From Kosakonia sp. SMBL-WEM22 (GTDB taxonomy: Bacteria; Pseudomonadota; Gammaproteobacteria; Enterobacterales; Enterobacteriaceae), in NCBI RefSeq assembly GCF_014490785.1, contig NZ_CP051488.1:2232001-2296000 (forward strand): 64,000 bases of DNA, written 5' to 3'. The notes under the pieces are model-generated. The model made no database searches and was not told where the DNA came from. It saw nothing but the letters and a program-made list of their open reading frames with translations. The number at the start of each line of letters is the position of its first letter. Positions within the stretch are counted from its first letter, which is position 1. Shown one piece after another: positions 52,806 to 59,711 of the stretch. The translations under genes and the position numbers were made by a program.

Positions 52806-53759
52806 ATGTACGCTCATGCTAAACAGGAAGATAAACCGAGTGCTTCATTCTCAACCAGCACAGATGAAACCAGAAACGATGATAAGGCGTTAATTGCCAA
52901 ACAGGCCCGGCGGATTTTACTTCCAGGGTATATTCAAACCTATCAGCAGGCTTTTCATTATATTTATCAAGTACATGGGCTTGAGTCTTATAACGAGCTG
53001 TGGAGTGCACTAAGTGACAAAATACCGCTCAACAGTACGCAGTTGATTACGCCGCAACATATGGAGGCGATAGCAGATTTTATCGTAACCAGAGAGTTAA
53101 TCTCGCGGAAAATTTATACCCGCACAACGCCCAGCGATATACCCATCGATGTCGCTGAGATAAGACGTTATTTACAGAAAATACCTGTAAACGTGCTAGA
53201 AAAAGCATTTTCGTTTGGACAGGTCCTCACCGCAACGAATGATAATATTACTAACCATCCGCGCATGAATAAGTATAAACATTTCACGCCTCGCGGTTGG
53301 CCTGCCGGCACAACGCTGGAATCGCTCAGTGGAATGGGGGCCCCCGGTAAAGTCGCCATGGAGGGTACCCATCCTGATGAGACCATTATTGCATTAAGCA
53401 AAAATTCAGCGGGAGGATGGTCGCTGGCCGGTGGACACAGTGCGACAAATCTGGTGTTGCATGAGTATGGGCACGCAATTGATCGCAGCTTTGGCGAGAA
53501 AGGCCTGATGGGGCCGAAAGGGACCGGCGAAGCTGGTGACTTTTTAAGCCGCAGAGAGAGCTTTATCGCGGCCTGGAAGAGGGATTTAAGTAATACGCCG
53601 CCAGATTCCCACGATAACTATTACTGGCAAGGTGGAAGCAGTGGCGGAGCGGAGGAAGCATTTGCTGAAGGATTTAGCGATCTATATCTGCAATCAAATG
53701 CCCGCAACTGGCCGAATATTAAGAGTTATATTGAAAATAAAATGAAATCGATAAAATAA
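52806..53759 (+). CDS. Putative effector: lethal-factor-like zinc metalloprotease with MYAHA leader
   Basis: A 317-residue protein without signal peptide. The zinc motif H219-E-Y-G-H223 is in NLVLHEYGHAIDRSFGE, and a third ligand is offered by the downstream SSGGAEEAFAEGFSDLYL (Glu284 or Glu288). This matches gluzincins of the anthrax lethal factor C-terminal type (ATLF). The N-terminus MYAHAKQEDKPSA, preceded by GGAGACAAAACGT, copies the leader of the gene 57 bases upstream. The two are probably co-transcribed. Target and delivery route are unknown; effector function is inference from the fold and gene company. Confidence 0.78.
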   Translation: MYAHAKQEDKPSASFSTSTDETRNDDKALIAKQARRILLPGYIQTYQQAFHYIYQVHGLESYNELWSALSDKIPLNSTQLITPQHMEAIADFIVTRELISRKIYTRTTPSDIPIDVAEIRRYLQKIPVNVLEKAFSFGQVLTATNDNITNHPRMNKYKHFTPRGWPAGTTLESLSGMGAPGKVAMEGTHPDETIIALSKNSAGGWSLAGGHSATNLVLHEYGHAIDRSFGEKGLMGPKGTGEAGDFLSRRESFIAAWKRDLSNTPPDSHDNYYWQGGSSGGAEEAFAEGFSDLYLQSNARNWPNIKSYIENKMKSIK

Positions 53760-53783
53760 AACGTGCCCTGATGATGGGCACGT
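53757..53783 (-). terminator. Terminator between the effector pair and the osm operon
   Basis: Stem ACGTGCCC-TGATGAT-GGGCACGT at 53761-53783. The minus strand then reads TTTTATTTTATC, so it serves the leftward osm operon best; it also caps the rightward effector genes. Confidence 0.75.
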
Positions 53784-53824
53784 TATCAATACAACAGCTC
53801 AACAGGTATCTGGCCTGCCGGGTG

Positions 53825-54973
53825 TTAGCTTTCGCTCTGAATTGCCAGCGCCCGACGCGTTTTCCCGGAGCTTAAATACTCGGCGATATAGTCTTGCGAA
53901 ATTTCGCCGTTATAGCGACCCTCTTCGTCGACAATCGGCATCCAGCTGGTGTTGCTCTCATAGAGCCGCGAAAGCACCACGCGCAGATTATCCTCGGCTT
54001 TTCCGGTTATGCGGAAAGGGTGCAGCAGGGCTGCGCAGTCGCGCGGATCGTGTCGTGCTTCACGGCGTTTGACGAAGCCAAGCGGTTTACCGGCACCGTC
54101 GACCACCGTTACGGCGCGCATATCGTTATCGTCCATAATGGCGAACGCCTCGGCGGCCGGAGTCGATTCGCGCACGGTGATGGTGGGTTGCTGATCGGTC
54201 ACGTCACCGGCTGAAACGAGCAGCAGTCGCTTGAGCGTCCGGTCCTGACCAACAAACGATCCGACAAACTCATTCGCCGGTTTTGCCAGCAGCTCGTCGG
54301 GGCTGGCGCACTGCACTATGCGTCCCTGGCGGAAGACCGCGATACGATCGCCGAGCTTTAACGCTTCATCGATATCGTGGCTGACCAGCAGCACGGTCTT
54401 TTTCAGCGCGCGCTGCATCTCAAGAAACTGGTTCTGGATCACTTCGCGGTTGATGGGGTCGACCGCGCCAAAGGGTTCATCCATCAGCAGCACCGGCGGA
54501 TCGGCCGCCAGCGCGCGGATCACGCCAATACGCTGCTGCTGACCGCCCGACATCTCGCGCGGGTAGCGATGCAGAAACTTTTTCGCATCCAGCGCTACCA
54601 TTTCCATCAGCTCTTCCGCGCGGCTTTTGCAGCGCGCTTTATCCCAGCCCAGCATGCGCGGCACCACGGTAATGTTCTCTTCGATGGTCATATTGGGGAA
54701 CAGGCCAATCTGCTGGATCACATAGCCGATATTGCGCCGCAGAGTGACCGTATCCATGCCGCTGGTATCCTCTCCGTTAATCAGGATCGTGCCGCTGCTT
54801 GGCGTGATAAGCCGGTTAATCATCTTCAGCGTCGTAGTTTTACCGCAGCCGGAGGGGCCGAGCAGCACACACATTTCGCCTTCCGGCACCATCAGATTGA
54901 CATTGTCGACGGCATTCACACTCTGGCCGTTCTTCTGCGTAAATTGTTTAGTCAGATTTTCCAGTTTAATCAT
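53825..54973 (-). CDS. osmV: Osmoprotectant ABC transporter ATPase (OsmV-like)
   Basis: A 382-residue ATPase of the glycine betaine/proline family. Walker A GPSGCGKTTTLK, signature MSGGQQQRIGVIRAL and Walker B LLMDEPFGAVDP are intact. A CBS-domain pair follows (about 255-375). It is the last gene of a four-gene operon; its ATG overlaps the preceding stop (TAATG). In Salmonella, osmVWXY lies beside the dmsABC-like genes as here, which supports the name. Confidence 0.88.
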   Translation of the reverse strand: MIKLENLTKQFTQKNGQSVNAVDNVNLMVPEGEMCVLLGPSGCGKTTTLKMINRLITPSSGTILINGEDTSGMDTVTLRRNIGYVIQQIGLFPNMTIEENITVVPRMLGWDKARCKSRAEELMEMVALDAKKFLHRYPREMSGGQQQRIGVIRALAADPPVLLMDEPFGAVDPINREVIQNQFLEMQRALKKTVLLVSHDIDEALKLGDRIAVFRQGRIVQCASPDELLAKPANEFVGSFVGQDRTLKRLLLVSAGDVTDQQPTITVRESTPAAEAFAIMDDNDMRAVTVVDGAGKPLGFVKRREARHDPRDCAALLHPFRITGKAEDNLRVVLSRLYESNTSWMPIVDEEGRYNGEISQDYIAEYLSSGKTRRALAIQSES

Positions 54974-55620
54974 TATCGAATCCCCTTCGGCGTCAGCACG
55001 ATTTGTAAGCGGTGCAGTAACCAGTCGAGCACGACTGCCAATAAACAGATCATCACCGCCCCGGCAATCAGCATGCGAATATCACTTCCGCCGATGCCGT
55101 TCAGCAACAGCAGCCCCAGCCCGCCCGCGCCAATCACGGCGGCGATGGCCATCACGCCAATATTCATCACCACGGCGGTACGGATCCCGCCAAAAATCAC
55201 TGGCAGCGCCATCGGGATCTCCACCCAGCGCAGACGCTGCCAGAAGGTCATGCCAATTCCGCGGCCCGCTTCACGCAGCCCCGGTGGCAGGCTGTCGAGG
55301 GCGGTATGGGTGTTGCGCACAATTGGCAGCAGGGAGTAGAGAAACACTGCGGTGATTGCCGGCAGCGCGCCAATCCCCTGACCGACCAGCGAAAAGAGCG
55401 GGATCATCAGGCCGAACAGGGCAATCGACGGGATGGTCAGCACCAGCGTTGCCAGGCCGAGCACCGGCGTGGCCAGCCATTTGTGGCGCACAATCAAAAT
55501 CCCCAGCGGCACGCCAATCAGTATCGCGAGGCCCACCGCCAGCAGCACCAGCCAGAGGTGCTGAAAGGTGAGGCTCGCCAGATAGCCGGCGTTGTCCATC
55601 ATGTAGTGAATCGTGTCCAT
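54973..55620 (-). CDS. osmW: Osmoprotectant ABC transporter permease (OsmW-like)
   Basis: A 215-residue permease with about five helices and the BPD-type cytoplasmic loop EAGRGIGMTFWQRLRWVEIPMALP (EAA motif). It forms the membrane channel with the second permease of the operon. It lies 9 bases after osmX and overlaps osmV by one base. Family OpuCB/YehW. Confidence 0.87.
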   Translation of the reverse strand: MDTIHYMMDNAGYLASLTFQHLWLVLLAVGLAILIGVPLGILIVRHKWLATPVLGLATLVLTIPSIALFGLMIPLFSLVGQGIGALPAITAVFLYSLLPIVRNTHTALDSLPPGLREAGRGIGMTFWQRLRWVEIPMALPVIFGGIRTAVVMNIGVMAIAAVIGAGGLGLLLLNGIGGSDIRMLIAGAVMICLLAVVLDWLLHRLQIVLTPKGIR

Positions 55621-55629
55621 AGGCTCTCC

Positions 55630-56532
55630 TTACAGCAACCCTTTCTCGCGCAGGAAGTCGCGGGCGACCTGCTGCGGCGTCTGGTGATCGATATCGACTT
55701 TGGCATTGAGGGAGATAATCACCTCGTTATTCAGCAGCCCGGAGAGGGTATTGAGCGCATCCGCTAAGCCCGGATTGGCCTCAAGGGTGTCTTTACGCAC
55801 CACCGGCGTGACCGCATAGCTCGGGAAGAAGCCTTTATCATCCTCCAGCGTTTTCAGATCGAAACCTTTCAGGCGGCCATCGGTGGTGTAGACCAGACCG
55901 GCATCGACAAAACCGTCGCGGATGGCGTTATAGACCAGACCGGGGTCCATCTGGCGGATTTGCGGGCGATCCAGCTCCATGGCATAGGCCTCCTGCAACG
56001 GTTTCATGCCGTCGCTGCGTCCGGCAAACTCCAGGTCGAGGCCCAGCAGCCAGTTCCTCTTCGGATTGGTTTTACGGATCTCTTCAATTTTCGCCACCAT
56101 CTGCGACATGGTGGTGATGTGCTCCGCTTCGGCACGTTTACGCTGCATCGCAAAGGCATAGGTATTGTTCATGTTGGCCGGGTTGAGCCACACCAGACCG
56201 TGTTTCGCATCGAGACGTTTAACGGTGTCGTAAGTCTCCTGGGCCGACATGCGTTTGTTAATGTGGTTAAAAATAATCAGTGACGTGCCGGTATATTCCC
56301 AGGTCATATCGACCTGCTTGTTGATCATCGCATTACGTGAAATCACCGTCGCGATATTGGTCTGCGGCTGCACCTGAAAGCCTTTTTTCTGCAAATACTG
56401 CACGGTAAGGGCCGACAAAATATGCTGTTCGGTAAAGCTTTTGGTCGCCACAATCAGCGGTGCTGCATGGGCGCTGGCGGTGAGTAGCGCCGTTGCCGCC
56501 AGCCAGCCCAGCGTATGAAAAAGTCGCTTCAT
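55630..56532 (-). CDS. osmX: Osmoprotectant-binding periplasmic protein (OsmX-like)
   Basis: A 300-residue OpuAC/ProX-type binding protein. The start at 56532, preceded by GAGGAAATGTG, gives a clean signal peptide MKRLFHTLGWLAATALLTAS. A start eight codons earlier that overlaps the osmY stop as ATGA is possible. VATKSFTEQHILSALTVQYL and VDMTWEYTGTSLI are family motifs. Expected ligands are glycine betaine-like compounds, by analogy with Salmonella OsmU. Confidence 0.87.
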   Translation of the reverse strand: MKRLFHTLGWLAATALLTASAHAAPLIVATKSFTEQHILSALTVQYLQKKGFQVQPQTNIATVISRNAMINKQVDMTWEYTGTSLIIFNHINKRMSAQETYDTVKRLDAKHGLVWLNPANMNNTYAFAMQRKRAEAEHITTMSQMVAKIEEIRKTNPKRNWLLGLDLEFAGRSDGMKPLQEAYAMELDRPQIRQMDPGLVYNAIRDGFVDAGLVYTTDGRLKGFDLKTLEDDKGFFPSYAVTPVVRKDTLEANPGLADALNTLSGLLNNEVIISLNAKVDIDHQTPQQVARDFLREKGLL

Positions 56533-56552
56533 CACATTTCCTCTTATTGTTT

Positions 56553-57263
56553 TCATGCCGAGTGCGGGCTCAGGAGACGGCCCAGCGCCGCCAGCAGGGT
56601 ATCGAGGATCAGGGCAAACAGCGCCGTGGCGGCTGCGCCTAAAATCAGCGTTGGGAAATCATTGAGATAGATACCGGGGAAGATCAGTTCGCCATAGCTG
56701 CTGGCACCAATCAGAAATGCCAGCGGCGCGGTGCCGACGTTGATGGCCGTTGCAATTCGCACCCCGGAGAGGATCACCGGCAGGGCATTCGGTAGTTCCA
56801 CCTGGCGTAAGCGCTGCCACTTTGTCATGCCAATCCCGTTCGCCGCTTCGATTAGCGAGGCGGGCACCGAGCAGAGACCGGCATAGGTGTTGCGCACAAT
56901 TGGCAGCAGCGAGGCGAGGAACAGCGCGATGATAGCCGGCGTATCGCCAATGCCAATCACTACCATCGCCAGGGCCAGCACCGCCAGCGGCGGCAGCGTG
57001 TTGCCGACGTTAAAAATCTGCATCACATACTCGGCAACGCCGCGTGCGGCGGGGCGGCTAAGGGCAATACCGCTGGGAATGCCGACTAAGAGGGCAAAAA
57101 ACATCGAGCTGAACACCAGAATCAGATGCTGTTGCCCGAGGTATATTAAATCCACCTGGCGGGCTTTTATCGTCTCGAGTCCGACGCCCCAGGTAATCAG
57201 CGCCAGTATGGCGACTATCCCGGCGATGAAAAGCAGCGCGCGGGTAAGCATAGAAGTCTGCAT
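56553..57263 (-). CDS. Osmoprotectant ABC transporter permease (OsmY-like; not E. coli OsmY)
   Basis: A 236-residue permease with about six helices and the loop EAANGIGMTKWQRLRQVELPNALP (EAA motif). It is the first gene of the operon. The start MQTSMLTRALLFIAG is chosen over a frame eight codons longer. In Salmonella the equivalent gene is also called osmY, a name used for an unrelated periplasmic protein in E. coli, so I leave the symbol blank. The upstream 280 bases should hold an osmotically controlled promoter. Confidence 0.87.
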   Translation of the reverse strand: MQTSMLTRALLFIAGIVAILALITWGVGLETIKARQVDLIYLGQQHLILVFSSMFFALLVGIPSGIALSRPAARGVAEYVMQIFNVGNTLPPLAVLALAMVVIGIGDTPAIIALFLASLLPIVRNTYAGLCSVPASLIEAANGIGMTKWQRLRQVELPNALPVILSGVRIATAINVGTAPLAFLIGASSYGELIFPGIYLNDFPTLILGAAATALFALILDTLLAALGRLLSPHSA

Positions 57264-57546
57264 TGCAGTGTCTCTCCCTGGTTGCATGCGGTTATGGCAA
57301 CGGCGGGTTGCGTGTTGTTATGCCATGTTCGGCAGGGTGCTTTGAGCTATAGCTTGCGTCCCGCAAGGATTCCAATTCTGAAGCCGCTTTTTAAAACCCA
57401 GCGGCAGGCCACTTTTTTGGAGTAAGCCTTGCCGGATACAGGCTGATCGGAAGATTAAAGAATTGTCTTAAAAGCGAAGCGGCAGGAGTGACGTTGTCAC
57501 ATATAGTTGCCGGAATAAACAATCCCGGCATGTGAAAAAGAGGGCG

Positions 57547-58158
57547 TTAACGAAAAAGTGGTTTCTGCGCCACCGGTATCAGCAGGTTTGCTTGCCACTC
57601 CGCCAGCGTAAGCTGCGCCAGCCGGGCAAAGGCCTGCCAGAAAGAGTGCTGCGCCTGCGCCTCCAGCACGGTAAGAAAGCGGCCCGACCACGGCAGCAGA
57701 TGCCAGGCCAGAAGCTCATCGCAGGCCTGCATCTCTCCCTGCTCCGCCAGCCAGGCCGCTAACAGCAGCAGGGTGCCAATATGATCCTCCGGCTCATTTT
57801 GCTGTGCCTCGTAAGCAATGTTGTTCTCTCGAAGCCACTGGCGCAGAGCCAGCGTCGAGTCGCCAAACAGCACGCACTCCTTATCCAGCCATACTGACCC
57901 CCACGGCGGCGCAGGCAGCGCCCACGGGCCGATAAACAGCCGCTGCCAGGCATCGGTTAACGGCTCTTCGCCATCCGCTGAAAACAGTTCAGCCAGTGGC
58001 AGCAGGCGGCTTTGCGCCAGCGGCCATGACGCCATCCACGCATTATGCGTAAAGGCGCTGACCAGCGGCGCAGAGGACTCGCTCTCCGGCGGGTAGTAAA
58101 AGAGCGCACCGAGCACGCGGGCGGTAAAGATAAACGATTCACGCTTCTCAACTGTCAT
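57547..58158 (-). CDS. dmsD: Tat proofreading chaperone DmsD
   Basis: A 203-residue cytosolic chaperone of the TorD/DmsD family. The signature RVLGALFYYPPESE, QRLFIGPWALPAPPWGSVWLD-like region (GPWALPAPPWGSVWL), and EPEDHIGTLLLLAAWL are conserved. It binds the twin-arginine leader of DmsA-type enzymes until the cofactor is in. It is last in the dms operon, 65 bases after dmsC. Start at 58158 follows AGGGAATACC. Confidence 0.94.
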   Translation of the reverse strand: MTVEKRESFIFTARVLGALFYYPPESESSAPLVSAFTHNAWMASWPLAQSRLLPLAELFSADGEEPLTDAWQRLFIGPWALPAPPWGSVWLDKECVLFGDSTLALRQWLRENNIAYEAQQNEPEDHIGTLLLLAAWLAEQGEMQACDELLAWHLLPWSGRFLTVLEAQAQHSFWQAFARLAQLTLAEWQANLLIPVAQKPLFR

Positions 58159-58223
58159 GGTATTCCCTGAAAAAAGTGCCGAAGGCCGGAGATACGTCAA
58201 CCGCTCTCCGGCTCCGTAATCGA

Positions 58224-59081
58224 TCACCCGGCAACGGCGACGCCAACGGTCATATGCAGCCCGTAAAAGAGGCCGCGGCCAATCAGCTCCCCGGCGACCA
58301 CCAGCAGGAACCCAATCAGCAGGCTACTGACACGTGGCTGCCTGCGCAGCACCAGCGGGCAGAGCCAGCACCCTAGCCCCAGCGCTAAAAGCAGCAATCG
58401 CAGCGCCTGCAATAAGCCGTAATCAGGAATCAGCGCACTCGCCTGCTGCACGGAGGAGTGCGTTTCGCCAAGCTGGATGCTCTGCAACATCACCACCGCC
58501 GCGCTTGCCAGCAGCGCGACTACGCTTATCGCCGCAAAACGGGATGCCGGAAAGCGCATACCAACGAGTCGTAGCAGCAGTGCCGCCAGCATCGGGCCAC
58601 CGATCAGCATGGTCAGAAAGAAGCTGGCGGTGGTGTAGCCGTTATGCCAGGTCGGCACGGTCTCAATTTGATAGACCCGTGTCATCGCCCAGACAAACAG
58701 CACGCCAGAGGCCATGCTGACCAGCAGCCAGATGCGTCCGAGCCCGGCGGGCATTTTGCCGAGCCAGCTCAGTAGCCACCAGATGCCGCCGAGAGCAAAA
58801 AAGAGCGAGCCGGCGGCAATCTCATTACTCAACGCAGAGGCGCCAATGCGGTTAAGGGAGTTAAAGGCGCGCAGCGGCGAGCCGAGGTGCATCATCGAGG
58901 CGACAAAGCCGATGCCCATCAGCAGCCAGAGGAAAAACTGGCTGCGCACAATGTGCAGCTGCCCGCGGCGGTCGCTCTCATTGGCCATCCACACCAGACC
59001 GGTGCCAATCACGCCGCCTGCCACGCACTGACCGAGTACCGTAAACAGTACCAACGGCCATTCATGCCATCCGTTTCCCAT
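58224..59081 (-). CDS. ynfH: Dimethyl sulfoxide reductase membrane anchor (DmsC/YnfH)
   Basis: A 285-residue protein with eight hydrophobic segments, close in length to E. coli YnfH (284). It begins MGNGWHEWPLVLFTVLGQC and contains the conserved HLGSPLRAFNSLNRIG. It anchors the catalytic and iron-sulfur subunits to the membrane and oxidises menaquinol. It lies 2 bases after the dmsB gene. Confidence 0.92.
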   Translation of the reverse strand: MGNGWHEWPLVLFTVLGQCVAGGVIGTGLVWMANESDRRGQLHIVRSQFFLWLLMGIGFVASMMHLGSPLRAFNSLNRIGASALSNEIAAGSLFFALGGIWWLLSWLGKMPAGLGRIWLLVSMASGVLFVWAMTRVYQIETVPTWHNGYTTASFFLTMLIGGPMLAALLLRLVGMRFPASRFAAISVVALLASAAVVMLQSIQLGETHSSVQQASALIPDYGLLQALRLLLLALGLGCWLCPLVLRRQPRVSSLLIGFLLVVAGELIGRGLFYGLHMTVGVAVAG

Positions 59082-59083
59082 TT

Positions 59084-59701
59084 TTATACCTCCTGTGGAT
59101 TAGCCAGATAGCCGGTTGTATCTCCGGTCGGGCGGCTGTTGGCGTTGGGTTTGATGACAATATTTGGCCGTGTAAAGTGCGCCGCCGGAATGGGCGCGAC
59201 CGCCGCCAGCGTGCCGTGCTTTTTACGCAGCGTCTCAATTGGACCAAAATCGAGGGCGCGCAGCGGGCAGGACTCCACGCAGACCGGCTTTTTACCTTCT
59301 GCTACGCGCTCGTGGCAGCCGTCGCACTTGGTCATATGGCCTTTCGCCGCATTGTATTGCGGCGCGCCATACGGGCAGGCCATATGGCAGTAGCGGCAGC
59401 CGATGCAGACCTCTTCGTCGACAACCACAAAGCCATCTTCGCGTTTATGCATTGCACCGCTCGGGCAGACTTTGGTGCAAGCCGGATCCTCACAGTGGTT
59501 ACAGGAGAGCGAGAGATAGTAGGCAAAGACGTTTTGCTGCCAGACGCCGTTATCCTCCTGCCAACTGCCGCCAGCGTACTCATAGACGCGGCGGAAACTG
59601 ACGTCCGGGGTTAAATCTTTGTAATCTTTACAGGCCAGTTCGCAGGTTTTACAACCGGTGCAGCGGGCGGAATCAATAAAAAATCCATACTGGGTGCTCA
59701 T
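59084..59701 (-). CDS. ynfG: Dimethyl sulfoxide reductase iron-sulfur subunit (DmsB/YnfG)
   Basis: A 205-residue protein with four [4Fe-4S] sites: CTGCKTCELACKDY, CNHCEDPACTKVCP, CIGCRYCHMACPYG, and CDGCHERVAEG with CVESCPLRAL. It carries electrons from the membrane anchor to the molybdenum subunit. Length equals E. coli DmsB/YnfG. It is 10 bases downstream of the catalytic gene. Confidence 0.95.
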   Translation of the reverse strand: MSTQYGFFIDSARCTGCKTCELACKDYKDLTPDVSFRRVYEYAGGSWQEDNGVWQQNVFAYYLSLSCNHCEDPACTKVCPSGAMHKREDGFVVVDEEVCIGCRYCHMACPYGAPQYNAAKGHMTKCDGCHERVAEGKKPVCVESCPLRALDFGPIETLRKKHGTLAAVAPIPAAHFTRPNIVIKPNANSRPTGDTTGYLANPQEV

Positions 59702-59711
59702 CGGCTACTCC

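Noticed and set aside
51843..53759. Toxin-antitoxin operon
   Set aside because: Both proteins are over 300 residues with enzyme motifs; neither resembles an antitoxin, and the spacing and shared leader fit two effectors better.
54377..55339. 320-codon frame opposite osmV and osmW
   Set aside because: Antisense to two conserved transporter genes and without recognisable domains.
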